Both the position numbers and the translations under genes were made by a program. Of a stretch of DNA of 64,000 nt, positions 21,600 through 33,372 are shown one piece after another; the stretch's first letter is position 1; each line of letters opens with the position of its first letter. Location: the NCBI GenBank assembly GCA_958299035.1, contig CATQJL010000316.1, positions 21,119,676-21,183,675 of the forward strand. Reading direction: 5' to 3'. This DNA is from Cylicocyclus nassatus (taxonomy: Eukaryota > Nematoda > Chromadorea > Rhabditida > Strongylidae). The notes under the pieces were generated by a model that made no database searches, had not been told where the DNA came from, and saw only the letters and a list, made by a program, of their open reading frames with translations.

Positions 21600-23815
21600 C
21601 TAAAGTTTTTTTCTAAAATACTTTAATACAGCGCTAAAGAGAGTTCTCTCAAAATCAATTGAACGCAAGTAAAGAAAAAACAAAAAAAGGAGAAATAGAA
21701 ATAAAACACAAGGTTCAAATATTGACAATTTCAAAAAAAACAGAGCTTTGGCAAGGAGAGTGAAAGTCCAATACGTTTTGGGTAAACTCCTAAAACTCAT
21801 TGTTCTGGAACTGAACAAGCTCGGCTATAATACTATGTAACTTTTGGATGTATCTCAATAAACACTTGAAAGGAAGCAGATTTACTGGTCCTTTGCAGGA
21901 CAGTGATGGTTACATCTACCATACCTCCACCTCTAAAGCTGAAGCTCTTGCAGATCAATTCTCACGAGTTTTCTCAGATCCTGTTGCCACATGTCCATTA
22001 CTAGAAAGCAGATCTTTTGAGTCTTGTCCCCCAGTAGAAATTGATCCTCGCATGATAAGAAAACTTTTGAAGAAAGTAAGTCCAGCGGTATCGCTAACAT
22101 CCGATGATGTTCCAGCCATCTTTTACAAGATGTTCGCCAATGAATTGGCCTTCCCCTTAGCTCACATTTTCAATGTTTCCCTGATGATGGCAGAAGTTCC
22201 TCATCTTTGGAAAGCCGCTGTGGTCACCCCTCTGCCTAAGACCTCTAACCCCAAACTTTCTGATTGTAGACCAATAAGCATTTTTCCTACACCGTGCAAA
22301 CTACTTGAAAAGATCATTGCAAAAAATTTGCTGAAATGGTTAGACAAAATGCAATGTCTCCCAGAGCAGCAGCATGGATTTTTGCAAGGCCGATCTACCG
22401 GTACACAGCTTCTTGATGTCCAATTCGATTGGACAGAAGCATTAAGCTTAAACCGATCAATAGATGTAGTCTATTTTGACTTAAGTAAAGCATTTGATAC
22501 AGTAGATCACAACCTACTTTTGGCCAAGTTGGAGAGTTTGGGAGTTAGAGGCTTACAGCTCAGGTGGTTCGAATCCTATCTTCAAGACAGGACTTTTTCT
22601 GTTCGAATCCTCGATAAAATCTCTACGGCAAGATTATAAAGATCAGGGGTTCCGCAAGGCAGTATCTTGTCGCCAATTCTATTTGTCATATACACTGTCG
22701 ACCTACCTAGCTTTCTCACCATAGACCCGGGAATTAGAGTAGCTGCGTATGCTGATGATATTAAAATTTATATCGCTTATGACCAGCGTGATAAGGATAG
22801 AGCTAATGTAGCACTCCGCAATGCAATCTCTCGAATGATGCTTTGGGCTAGTAGATGGAATATCAAGGTAAATTACGCCAAGAGCTGCACAGTTCCCATT
22901 GGCAGAACGCCGTTTCATCCTAGAGATAACTTTGAACTTGAATGCAAATTTTTGATCAAAGATCTTGGTGTTTATACGGATTCTAAGTTGAAATATTCAA
23001 GTCACATAGATGAAATCTCATCTCGAGGTACTCGAACACTGTATGCCTTAATGCGCACTTTTCAGTCCTGTGACCCCGAACTTTTAGTGAGAGTCTATAA
23101 AACGTTTGTTCTGCCAGTGGTAGAATATTGCAGCTTTGTATGGAATCCTACATTAAAAAAAGACATTGATAAGATCGAGAAAATCCAAAGAACATTCATA
23201 AAGATTGTATTTTATCGTGCCTTCCCCAATCCAGAATATCCATCCACCTTGCCGAATTATAAAACCAGGATTTGTAAATTGGGTCTCAGAACGCTTTTCT
23301 ACAGGAGGTTTTTGGCTGACATTCTTATGGCTTTTAAAGTACTGCGAGCCGAGGTAGGTTTGAGGCCCAGTAAATACTGGGTTTTTCGACCTATCAGCGA
23401 ACGTAGGGCATCTCTTAACCTGTTTGTTTCTAGGTTTGGGAGGTACAACATTTCGCTACAGTCCAACAATTTCTTTTATCGAGCAGCTTCTTTATTGAAC
23501 AAGTTGCCACCGTCTTTCTTAGCCGTAAACTCAGCAGTACAACTGAAAGCCTTGCTAAAGAAAGTAGATATTCTGCAGCTATGTGAAGTTGACGACGTTG
23601 TGTAATTTGACATCTATCGCAGTTACTTATCCTCTATTGGCATGATCTGTTACGCATCTAGCTAGCTTCATCTTATGCCTGGTAGTGAATTCTCTTGCTT
23701 CAGTTTATGTTACTAACGATATGGTTTGCTGTTGCATTGTTGTTTTTCTAACCGCTCCTAGATAGTAGTATTAGCAGAGCACTTTTAGGTGCATCGAAGA
23801 TAAATAATATTCTAT
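21600..23815 (+). mobile_element. 5'-truncated non-LTR retrotransposon (jockey/CR1-like)
   Basis: Only the reverse-transcriptase part and 3' region remain. The 250 bp before the readable frame are Lys-codon-rich and may be decayed ORF2. After the frame, about 210 bp of 3' untranslated sequence ends near AAGATAAATAAT, which resembles the short tandem tails of CR1/jockey elements. No apurinic endonuclease domain or ORF1 is present. Orientation is opposite to the adjacent acid phosphatase gene. Confidence 0.8.
21848..23605 (+). pseudogene. Reverse transcriptase fragment of a non-LTR retrotransposon, one in-frame stop
   Basis: Synthesises cDNA from the element's RNA at the nicked target site when intact. 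The readable part gives 263 residues, a TAA at 22637-22639, then 321 more residues in the same frame. Seen in order: the lead-in FWMYLNKHLKG, LPKTSNPKLSDCRPIS, EQQHGFLQGRST, the palm motif YFDLSKAFDTVDH with catalytic Asp, GVPQGSILSP just after the stop, the catalytic YADD box near 22750, DLGVYTDSKLKYS and a C-terminal thumb region with EKIQRTFIK. A single nonsense change and no frameshift indicate a fairly young copy. The family is best read as jockey/CR1; the exact clade needs a tree. Confidence 0.9.
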
Positions 23816-25540
23816 TTAAAGTGATAGTCGCAGAAAGTGACCTAGACAAACATTTGCAAATTGTGTACACTCTTTAATTACCGATGCTTCGCCACCTTAT
23901 AAGAGCCTCATGAAATCATGCAATATCCCTCTTCTCAGAATTAATCTACTCGACCTTTCTCCAGCTATTAGAGTCAAGGAGCAACATTGCCAGAATCAGA
24001 AGCGTGGCACTTATCTTGAACCAAAGTGTAACGGAAGCTGGAGGATCACCTTCAAATGGATGTTTCGTATACAAAAAGAAAGTAAAGAAAGTGCTTTTTT
24101 AACGTCATAAGATCAACGCTGAATTTTTGACTTAGCGGACCACAAGTCCATACTTCTATCCTACTTGTGCTAGAGCCATCAGTGTTGATATTGTACATAA
24201 TATCCACCTGCTAACCGTGTCGAAGAAGAAAACGTTCTGACGCTTTGCGTTTCAGCAAAACCTGGGAGCCCTAAAGCACCAGCTATTTCATTTCATATTT
24301 GCAACCAACTCCATTTTCTTATTTTCATCCCCATCAACCACATGTTTGATATATATTACAATTATTATTCCATATTACAAGCAAGCGGAACATATTGTTC
24401 ATGCTTACATGAAATGAGAGAGATGTCACTTTGAGTGGAAGATCAAAAACTCAAACTGATTCATCTGAAATTTTAATTATCTCAACTCACCATATGCAAG
24501 TGAGCTTCATTTCGTTGAAACCTGGCTGGCTTTGCAGCTCGCATTATAGACTAGCTAGCACTCCTTTATATTAGAAGATGTACTGCTCAAAACTTGAAAG
24601 TTTTTTGTTTTCGATAGTCAAAGCCAAATTTGCCTATTGACCAGGATGGCATATATTTGAAATGCTTATTATAGCTCATTCCTAAGCGACTTGGTATATA
24701 AGCATCTCAGGCAATCGCAAAAACTTCCGGGGAAAACTGAACTTCTAAAACTTTCGGGCGAACACTCTTACTGGGTCGTGTGGGTAAGCCCCGGCCTACC
24801 TGGCCCTGCCCTACCTGGCGTCCCCAATAGGAGTGCCTTTCGGAAATTTAAAAACCTCAATTTTTCCGGAACTATTTTGCGATTGTCTGATCGCATACGC
24901 CGCCCGTGCGCCTTTTCCCACCGTCGGTCGCTTTTCGCGTGTTTTAAGGAGGATGGCTGTTATAGGCTACTTCGCAAAAGTTTACAGAGCTTTCTTTTTG
25001 ATAAATCTAGACCTTGAAACTTGGCATTTTTAGCACTTATGATATGCCACTCAGTGCGTCTTACTATCGGTTCAAAGCGACTTCCAAGAAGCCTAGAAAG
25101 TTAACGCGCACATCTTTTTCAACCAAATCACTACAAAATTAGGAATGGTGCATCGTATGCTTTCATGTCGCACTTGCAAACTGCTCCGAAAAGAAAGTAC
25201 AAGATCTGCCTTTTTCTGTTCTCAGATATTTCCAGCAGCACTTTGCGCGCGTCCAACTTGAATCCTGACTATGCGTAAGTGCCATACTACGCCAATGGTT
25301 GACAACTCGAGTACAGCAAATCGTATTTGCTCTCTTGTAACATAAATTCGAAACCAAAAAGAAAGACGACGGCTACATTGGTGCGCGCTCCCATATGTGG
25401 CTATGACGCTGTTTCGTATAAACGCCAGAACACAAGTCGCTGCTTATTTTTAGGGCAGCGACGGTGAACGATAACGACGTGAGGGGCAGAAACCCAGAGC
25501 GCAGTCAAAGATTATCCCGCCACTTACCGTGCTTCTTTGT
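23816..25540. other. Intergenic, no gene recognised
   Basis: Frames at 24691-25017 are GC-richer (GGCCTACCTGGCCCTGCC direct repeat near 24795-24820) but show no domain. No shared repeats were noticed. Confidence 0.4.
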
Positions 25541-26038
25541 TATAGTCGTCCTCCCCCCACTAGACACCTAGTGGACGAATTCGAATTTGAAGTACCTAGA
25601 GCACGCCGTATGCGGCAGAGCGCGGTACCTGCAGCCCTCACTTTGATCTCAAACAGACGTTTTTGTGTTTTCGGAACGTTTCATCCTATTTTTTGAATGT
25701 TAGCAGTCTTCTTAACTGGATTGTAGACTTTGTTAGTCTTGAGTGATGTTTCCTGCTACTATGCTCGTTATTTGAATTCTGATTTCAAATTTAGCTGAAA
25801 TAAAAACCGAAGAAGCGAGCATAGTAGCACGAACCATCGCTAAGCAGCAACAATTTCGTCGATTTTGATTACAAACATCATTGAAACAAAAAATCACCAT
25901 GCAACGACGAAGAAACACCAAAGAATATTGGATGAGGTTGAACTGGAGTTGTCAATGCCGCGCTCTGCCGCAATCGGCGTGCTCCAGTTCAAATTCGAAT
26001 CCATCCACTGGGTGTCTAGTGGGGGGAGGACGACTATA
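25541..26038. mobile_element. 498-bp foldback MITE, TATAGTCGTCCTCCCCCC ends
   Basis: The first and last roughly 90 bp are inverted repeats: TATAGTCGTCCTCCCCCCAC with CACTAGACACC, an AATTCGAATTTGAA block and CGGCAGAGCGCGG all recur in complement at 25955-26038. A second, inner inverted pair (CTGCTACTATGCTCG / CGAGCATAGTAGCA) sits at about 25753-25832. Ends begin and finish in TA, so a TA duplication is possible. Confidence 0.8.
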
Positions 26039-26542
26039 GCTGTGTTGAAATATGCAAGCGCGCGTTAAGTGTGTTGAAGTATAGTCAGCTTCAACTCAGC
26101 TGTCAGTTTAGGCGGAAATTGAACTGGCGGGAGTCCGCTTCGCAACGATTCGCTGCAGTTTGCGCCTTTTCATTCTAACCTATCTCGCTAAGCCAGCGGC
26201 GATGCGGACGCGCTGCTCCACTTGGAATGTCTCGCCTACTCCGGGTTGAAAAATACTGTATACGAGCGACGATGACGGCGAAAGCTCCTCCGTTTTGAAA
26301 TGTTCTACGAAGCAAATTTACGATAACTAGCTTGTTTAATCCTTACTTTGCAACAATGTTTTCTCAATTTCTCGCCATCCCATTATTCACATACAACTAT
26401 TACTTCACTACGTACTTGGATGAGCATACATTTCAATCTATCATCATTCAAAATAAAAAGCAGTGCCGTGTCCACCCAATCACATTTATTTTTTACATTT
26501 TCATCGACTTTGGTTTTTGTATGTAGTCATGTGCAATCGCAG

Positions 26543-26746
26543 AAAATCGAAAAACTGAAAAGTATTCAGTACAAGATACTACTCCTGAGAGCGGCACGAC
26601 GCTATGAGATTGTGGAAGTGAGAATGGAGAAGGAAGGGATGGATGTTCAGGTAGATTTGCAAGGGGGAGAGGAGGAAAGGGGTTATAAAGAATGTGTGCT
26701 TGACCCTACGTTGTACTATGATTATGACCTCAGGAAAAAGTTATAG
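26543..26746 (+). CDS. Candidate 3'-terminal exon, unknown protein
   Basis: I do not recognise a family. After a plausible acceptor (GTGCAATCGCAG) the frame reads KIEKLKSIQYKILLLRAARR, then an acidic stretch and CVLDPTLYYDYDLRKKL before TAG, 67 residues. The charged, low-bias composition is more protein-like than other open frames nearby. The open frame extends upstream to 26348 through T-rich sequence that looks intronic. No matching upstream exon was found, so this could be an orphan exon or chance. Confidence 0.25.
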   Translation, partial: KIEKLKSIQYKILLLRAARRYEIVEVRMEKEGMDVQVDLQGGEEERGYKECVLDPTLYYDYDLRKKL

Positions 26747-27745
26747 GAACAAGTTCTTTTTTTCGCAACAGTTTCTATGCTACTGACTATGATGAAAAGA
26801 GGCGATATGGGTCAGACACAAGGCTATAAAAGCTAGCAGCGTTGGAATGCTGTGTTTTTGGCGCTTAACTACTCCACAAGACGCCCTCTCAGAGGTTGTG
26901 CAAAAAAAATAACCGCAGTTTTTCAACCAACTTTGAGTTCAAACCACCTTCTTTCTCTCCCTATCGGGCAAGCTTCAGTGGCAAGCTCTGCACACTCAAC
27001 CATTGCAGATCGCAAAGTTGCAAGAACATATGCAAGTTTGGACAGTTCTGACAAAGTGGGAGGAGATTGCGCGAAAAGAGGAGGAGCTAACTTCTCCTTC
27101 TCCCATTTTCACATGCATATGTTTCGCATGCATAGATGCGCATAAATGTGGAAAGCTACTGTGCGCAAATGCACAAAAAGGTTTCGTTTTATGAGAGAGA
27201 CATAAATAATGTCTCGTCGTCAAGGGTTAATTACAGAGGAGGATATTGTAAACAGAGTTGCACCGAATAAACTTCTAGGGCTGAATAGAAATATCTTTCC
27301 TTACTTCAGTTCTACGTCTAATACGACTTCCTTCAAAGAGGAAGCTGACTTTGTAAACCTAGACCCGATAAATCTCCTCAATTGTCGCATCCCAAGGAAA
27401 GCGCGGTCCAATGCGTGTGTGCCAAACATGAGCGTGGCTTGTCTCCGCAAAACACACTTGTGCTCTCGCCTCGAACCGTTGACGATCGCCAATAGCGTTC
27501 ACAGACACTGTGTTCTGGCTAAAGATTGAGCAAAATACCAGCAAATGAAGGTGCGCAAGGCAAGTAGGGAAACAACGGACAAGATAATTGGGAAACTGCA
27601 AGCTGTTCGTGCGAGCTGCTGCAGTGCCTTCCGCATATACCTTGTTCCCAGCGTTATCATCTCATCCAGAGATTGTGACAAGAGAAAACCTGAACCTCTG
27701 CCAAAGCAGAACTGAGCGCGTACTTTGATTCGACCTTCACCACAC
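26747..27745. other. Intergenic, no gene recognised
   Basis: Several overlapping short frames on both strands (for example 27209-27529 plus) without recognisable domains. No shared repeats were found before the Harbinger-like element. Confidence 0.35.
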
Positions 27746-27934
27746 TTACAAGGGAAGTGTCACAAATCGCAGTGGCCATTTGAGATGAGATGATTGGTGT
27801 GCCACGTCCCATGGAACGCTATTTGTAAAACCATTCTCACTAGCTACAGAATAACTCTGGAAGGGTAGCCACGGGCATTTTTCCGCACGGAACCTAGCGC
27901 GACTCGATTAAATGCGATTGCCAACCTAATACAT

Positions 27935-28010
27935 ACCGTGCAGGCGTAGCGCACTGGCAACTGTGCTGAGTGTCATGCAGATGGAGGTTCGAATACTCTA
28001 TTGGGCAACA
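27935..28010 (+). repeat. tRNA-like Pol III promoter segment, left arm
   Basis: TAGCGCACTGG at 27947-27957 resembles the A box (one mismatch to TRGYNNARNNG) and GGTTCGAATAC at 27986-27996 resembles the B box. The 39-base spacing equals that in the right arm. The region does not fold into a complete tRNA, so it is a tRNA-derived or SINE-like promoter rather than a tRNA gene. Confidence 0.6.
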
Positions 28011-28399
28011 CCTTTGTGATTTATATACATATACTCCCAAAATATATGTTTCACTGACCACAACGTAACTAAATTCTTCACTGGTACTTAAATGCCAAAA
28101 AGCACACCGTGATATCTATTTGTAAAAGGAACATGTCAAATATTGTGAAACTATGCGAGAAAGAAGAAACGTGCGAAAATGAGTGAACGACATGAGCGTC
28201 AAAACCAGACTGGGTGCGAAACTTCGGGGCTCTTGGAAAGTCACAATCAGTCAAAATTCAAAATGTTCTTCCCAAAACTGGTGTTGACGTACTTGTTAAA
28301 AGATTTTGGATCTTGCAACATCACGCGCGCACCGGCCAGGGTAGAGCAAAAAGTTGTCGGCAGCTTAGCAGCTATGTTGCGCAGTATACTTGGGTAATT

Positions 28400-28655
28400 C
28401 GAAAATTTTTCATCGAATGAATGAATATCGAATAAATTCGAAAAGAAAAAATTTCGAATAAACGAATGTCGAATAAATTCGAAAATAAAAAATCTCGAAT
28501 AAACGAATATCGAATAAATTCGAGGTTCAAAAATTCTCGAATGAATAAATTCCGAATAAATTCGGAAAATCAAAAATATCGAATGAATGAATATCGAATA
28601 TATTCGAACATTGGAAGTCGAATTTCGAATAAATATTCGAATGATTTATCGAATA
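28400..28655. repeat. TTCGAATAAA array, left arm
   Basis: About twenty TCGAAT motifs alternate with AAA-rich spacers (TCGAATAAATTCGAAAA type) with local dyad symmetry. Mirrored by 29830-30120 in the right arm. Confidence 0.85.
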
Positions 28656-28709
28656 ACTAGAACAACCATATCTCAAAATTGCCGACCTATCCGGCCAAAG
28701 CCGATCCAT

Positions 28710-28975
28710 TCACAATTAGCACCCTCGTATCCTGTATACCAACTCCTAGCTCAAAATTTTCCAAAAATCGCTGAAATCGATAAAATAGATTTCGGTATTA
28801 ATCAGCATTTTCATTTACCTCCCCCCCCCCCTGTACCAATTCCCAACCTCGTAGCTCAAGATTTTCCAAACATCGACAAAATCAATAAAGTAAATTTTAA
28901 TTCATAATCAGCACCCTCGCTTACCTCCTTGTACCAACTCCCAGCCCCATAGCTCAAACTTCTCCAAAAATCGAT
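28710..28975. repeat. Diverged ATCGAT-type tandem units inside the Harbinger-like element
   Basis: Units start near 28717, 28800 and 28908 with AATCAGCACCCTCG-like text, then TACCAACTCCCAGCCCC and AAAAATCGATA. They match the pair of units at 7590-7815. Confidence 0.65.
28821..28831. repeat. Poly-C tract, 11 C
   Basis: An uninterrupted run of 11 C within one of the ATCGAT-type units, at the position where sister units carry five or six C. Confidence 0.95.
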
Positions 28976-29829
28976 AATGTGTTCACGTAAAGAGCTGATC
29001 GGATTCATAGCGCTAGGTGTGCGAACTTTTGAAGCAGTAACGGTGGCCATATGTACTTAAACGCTACAAATGCTACGATACATTGCATGTTCATCGGAGA
29101 GTTTCGCTTTGTCTGGTATAAGCTAGTCGTGGACGAAGGCATGTGGTTTATTTCGCGAAGCGAGCACGAATGCCCCTAGAGTCCCGGGCATACCGCAGGC
29201 ATTTCAGTAGCGACGTGGTTTGGCAGTCGTCAAATTGTCCAAAACTTATTTTAAAAGTACAGAATGCAGGGCATTTATCTTTTTGGTGAGTTGTACACGC
29301 TAAACATTTGTGGTAAGCTGGCGTTACATTTGAAGACATCTCGTAATTGGCAAATCGCGTATGGCGATCTTAACCGTCTAATCCTTCGCTATAACTGCAA
29401 TGTCCTTTACTCAAAATACACCAATTCGCAAAAAATTTCTAAGGTAGCGAATAGAGGCAGTTGTGCAATTAACTTATGCAAGCAAGAGTGCGCACTAGTG
29501 TGGGCATTGCGTACCGCAAGCATGAGCAATGCAAAGAAAGAAGAACAGGCATTTCAAAACACTTTCAGTGTATGAACTTGGAACATGAGCTTGAATTTGA
29601 TAGTTTCTTTGCTGATTTGGTGCCAATAGCAGTGCGAACAATCACATTGATCGAAAAAGTATTGATTAAAATCCACATATGATTTTTTTACTGTCAAGCA
29701 ATCGGAAAATTGCGACCCTCCATACAGTTCAAAGGTCATAACGGTTGCAAATGATGCATTACCGATTTTTGCGGAAAAATAACGCGGACGAAGTGAGCTT
29801 GATACTCAGCAGTTGGCTCTGTAACAAAG

Positions 29830-30120
29830 TCGAATAATCTGAATACGAAGTTCATTCGAATACGAATTCGAATAAACATTTGAATAAAACATTCGAATAA
29901 AATCTATTCGAAACCCTGTTTTTTGATTATTCGAGTTTTCGAATTTTATTCGAATCCTCGTTTTTTGATTATTCGAGTTTCGAATTTTATTCGAAACCCC
30001 GTATTCTCGTTTATTCGAGTTTCGAATATTATTCGAAAATGGAAGAACTCCGAGAATTTCGAATACGAATACATTCGAATGTTTTATTCGAATGATCGAA
30101 TTTCTATTCGATTCGGACCC
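29830..30120. repeat. TTCGAATAAA array, right arm
   Basis: Repeated ATTCGAATAAA, TTATTCGAGTTTCGAATTTT and related motifs, the counterpart of the left-arm array. Three near-identical units of about 40 bp (TGATTATTCGAGTTTTCG type) occur at 29922-30025. Confidence 0.85.
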
Positions 30121-30287
30121 AAGTATATTGCGCAGTATTTTCGCAGCAATATTAAATGCTTCAACACGCGTACAGGAGATCTTTGCAACAAGAACTCCTT
30201 TTTATTTATAAGCACCAACAAAGAGGAAAACACGTTGTGGTCACCAACCCACAAATTTCGGAAGTATGTATATTCATTACAAAAACG

Positions 30288-30360
30288 TCGTTCAAAGAGG
30301 GTTCGAACCTTACGTCTGCAAAACAGTTAGACACTTGCCACTACACTATGCTTACACGAC
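30288..30360 (-). repeat. tRNA-like Pol III promoter segment, right arm
   Basis: On the minus strand TAGTGTAGTGG (30338-30348) matches the A-box consensus exactly and GGTTCGAACCC (30299-30309) matches the B box exactly, again 39 bases apart. Counterpart of 27935-28010. Confidence 0.7.
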
Positions 30361-32602
30361 TGTTCGCAGCGTGGTAATCGTGTCCAATCGAGGCGCGCTA
30401 GGTCTCGTGCGGAAAATGTCCGTAGCCCCTCAAGTTGTTCTGCAGCTAGCGAAGGTGGTTCTAGAAATAGCGTTCTGAGAAACGTGTCACACCACCTATC
30501 TCATCTCAATAGCCACGACTTGTGACATTTCCCTTGTTAGGGGATATACCGTGGGACCGTAGAACTCTCCTTTGTTCCAGAAGTAACCAAAGGCAGTCAC
30601 ACAACACTACCCTTATTAGCGTAGTGGATATGCAAAATCAACATGTGAATTAGAAATGTATATGTGCGATCAAATTATTGTGGCATTTTTTCTAGAAGAA
30701 ACTTAGATAAATGGTAAGTGGGTTTTTTCAGAGTGGATAGATAAGTCATCCATGGGTACAGGTAAACTGCAAGCCTACCCGAACTTTCAGTTAGTCCGGT
30801 TAGAAGGTGAGATCTGAGTTCGTGCATTCACGTGAAAAATAAATGTATTCTGTTCGTTTTCCGTTGGTTGTTCTTCACGTTTCATCATTCCGCAGTCAAA
30901 GTTTTTGTCGTAATATGAAATAAAGTAATCTACGAGTGTCGAGCCATAGCAAGTGTAAAACATTCCCCATGTTGCTTCTGTAGTGGAACCGGCTGGTAGA
31001 AAATATATAGAACGCTACATAAATACGTTCTTTGCTCAGAGCGCTTCGAAAGAGCTTATAGTTAGTGAAGCTTGGGGGAGTAGAAAGAGTAAATTATAGC
31101 GGTTCTCTTAATATACATATATGAAACTCAAGGAGAGTAAATCTCTTTGTTAGTGTATGTGAATTATAGAATTTTTCTTGCATAAACCAATGAAGCTGAA
31201 ATTTGCTGCCTTTAAATGAGGCACAGAAAAGATAGGCCACTCTTTATAACGACTTCTTGAGCCCTTCTATTGTTTTATTGATTTTTTACTTACATCTAAA
31301 ACCGTCCACACTAAGTTGAAAGTCTTGAGCTTTTGGCGGCATGTGATATTAGGGCCCTCCATCAAGCCAATGCCCAAGTCATAGCGCAAAATGTCGCTTC
31401 GGAAGCGGGAAAATCGCTCCGGAATAACGATGATGCACGAGGACTCCCAGAAGGCACCGCCTTATTCCGTTATTCCCGCCCATCCATGCCCGCCTATCCG
31501 TGCCCTCAGCCAATCACCGTTCCGGAAAGCCGGTCTGTGGGTTTTTTAGAACGGGGATTGTTGGTGTTTTCAGAAATTTCCGACTTCATATTCGGTATCA
31601 GGGACATGAGAAGACCCCGGAACTATCAAAACATGGAAGTCGAGAATCTGGGTGGAAGGTGCCTTTAAGAGAAATGAATGAACGCTTATCCTTATTATCT
31701 GATCATTTCCAGAGTCAAGTAAGTGGAATCGTGAAGCTTATTCACATTTTGCGATGAGAGGATCCGGTGTTCTGGAGTGAGAAGTAAGCAAGGAAGATAT
31801 ATTATCAAAGGGCTTCGGCGCAGGTATGAAGCAGGAATGGTCAGTTTTCACAAGTTTTCAACCAGACTAGTACTATCTTCCCCAAGCCTTCTTGAGACCA
31901 CCACTACCAGGACAAGACCGGGAACGCGATCTTGTCATTTTTAAGCAGAATTGTAACCATTGAGGGCATAAAAATAAATAACGTAGAAATGTGTGATACA
32001 CGAAAAAGTCGACCTTGAAAGTGGCTTTCACGGTTTGAAGAAAATTGCGAACAATTCAGGAACACCAGAAAAATTGGTTGAAATGTAGATTATTTGTAAA
32101 ATTGACTTTCAGGTAGAATCGGAATGTGTCGATGGCGCTGTGCGTTCGCAGGGTGATGATTGAATATTTTAGATAGAACGTGTGACAGCGAGATGATGGA
32201 ACGGGGATAAATCGAGCCTACGAAGAAATTGTCTAGTGGTTCCGCTCTGTCAGGGGGGAATACCTTAGAAAAACGGTGATCAGAGAACTTTGGCGTGAAA
32301 AGACCAGAGAAGGAACACTTTGACAACAGTTCGCAAATTTGAGGGAGACAGCGATATTATTTTTGAAGCGAAAAGGAGGTGCAGGATTTTTGTTTGGGAG
32401 GTTATTCCGCTGAATTGTACTGTGTACAGTGTTTAATAATCAATATAATGCCAAATTCAAATAATAAACAATAATGTGGTAACGGTATATTCCATCTTCT
32501 AATGTATTAAACTTGCTAGAAAAGAAAACAAAAGGGAACTTGAGCTAACTTGATGCGTTAATCAAATAAAGTGCGCGATAGAGAGAGAAACTTTAAACTT
32601 CT

Positions 32603-32614
32603 CCCCCCCCCCCC
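32603..32614. repeat. Poly-C tract, 12 C
   Basis: An uninterrupted run of 12 C following CTTTAAACTTCT. Confidence 0.95.
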
Positions 32615-33361
32615 TCCGAAAAAAGTAGTTTCTTATGTGCACCAGTGAACGTGAAGTACAAATCGACTTGTCGAACGAATCTATTGCGAGATGATCCTAC
32701 AAGATAAGGAGATAGAAATCGAGCGCGTCCACCTCTTTAGAAAACTGGTAAGTGACAAGTCAGCAGATATGAGAATGTGATTGAAATGGGGAAATTTAGG
32801 GTATTTTATTGGAAAACACAGATTGTTCTTTGGAGGCAGGAACCTTTAGAATATCGCTGCTTGCCTACGTTGCTGATTTTTAAGAAACAAAGTGATTGAT
32901 AAGGTGATTGCGAAGGACACGGCGAAGCCAGATCTTGCTTCCTTAATTTATTGACTCCTACGCAGACAATTTATTAAGATTTTTGGGGAATCATTTTTTG
33001 CTGTATCTATTTTAGCCGTGTGTGAATGTCCTGCATATAAGCTCGTAAGAAGAATACGATTTGCGTTGATTTTTCCAGAAATGCCCAAGAAAGTATTCAC
33101 GTATTAGAAGAGGTAACAACTCATGCGAAAAAATGGCTGTAGTCCCAACTAAGCCACTGCCAAGCGTAGCTTATGTCGTGCGATCCCAAGAAAGTTAACC
33201 CTAAACCGCCCATTACAGTAACCGCGAGAACCGGTCAGAGTGCTCAAGTACTATGGCACTGGACTAAGGTCTAGACTTGTTAATGCACTTCACTCAGGCT
33301 TGACACCATGTACGAGCCTATATAACTAACTATCAAAAGCCACATCATATGTCAATATCGT

Positions 33362-33372
33362 CCCCCCCCCCC
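33362..33372. repeat. Poly-C tract, 11 C
   Basis: An uninterrupted run of 11 C, followed by TCCCCACC. Confidence 0.95.

Larger units (their letters stand above)
27749..30536. mobile_element. 2.8-kb PIF/Harbinger-like foldback element, CAAGGGAAGTGTCAC ends, TTA duplication
   Basis: TTA at 27746-27748 and 30537-30539 flanks inverted ends CAAGGGAAGTGTCACAA / TTGTGACATTTCCCTTG. The arms stay inverted over several hundred bp: CCGCACGGAACCTAGCGCG matches CGCGCTAGGTCTCGTGCGG. Each arm then holds a tRNA-like segment, the block GCGCAGTATACTTGGGT (inverted as ACCCAAGTATATTGCGC) and an array of TTCGAATAAA motifs. The centre (28650-29830) contains ATCGAT-type tandem units and unassigned sequence. No transposase was recognised. 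Shares terminal bases with 2330, 48095 and 51281. Confidence 0.8.

Noticed and set aside
22566..22580. GGTTCGAATCC as a tRNA B box
   Set aside because: It lies in the conserved reverse transcriptase coding sequence and no A box lies upstream at the right distance.
27935..28010. True tRNA gene
   Set aside because: A and B boxes are present but no complete cloverleaf or acceptor stem can be formed.
28247..28709. Overlapping open frames rich in Phe/Ile/Tyr/Ser
   Set aside because: Low-complexity translation of the TTCGAATAAA array.
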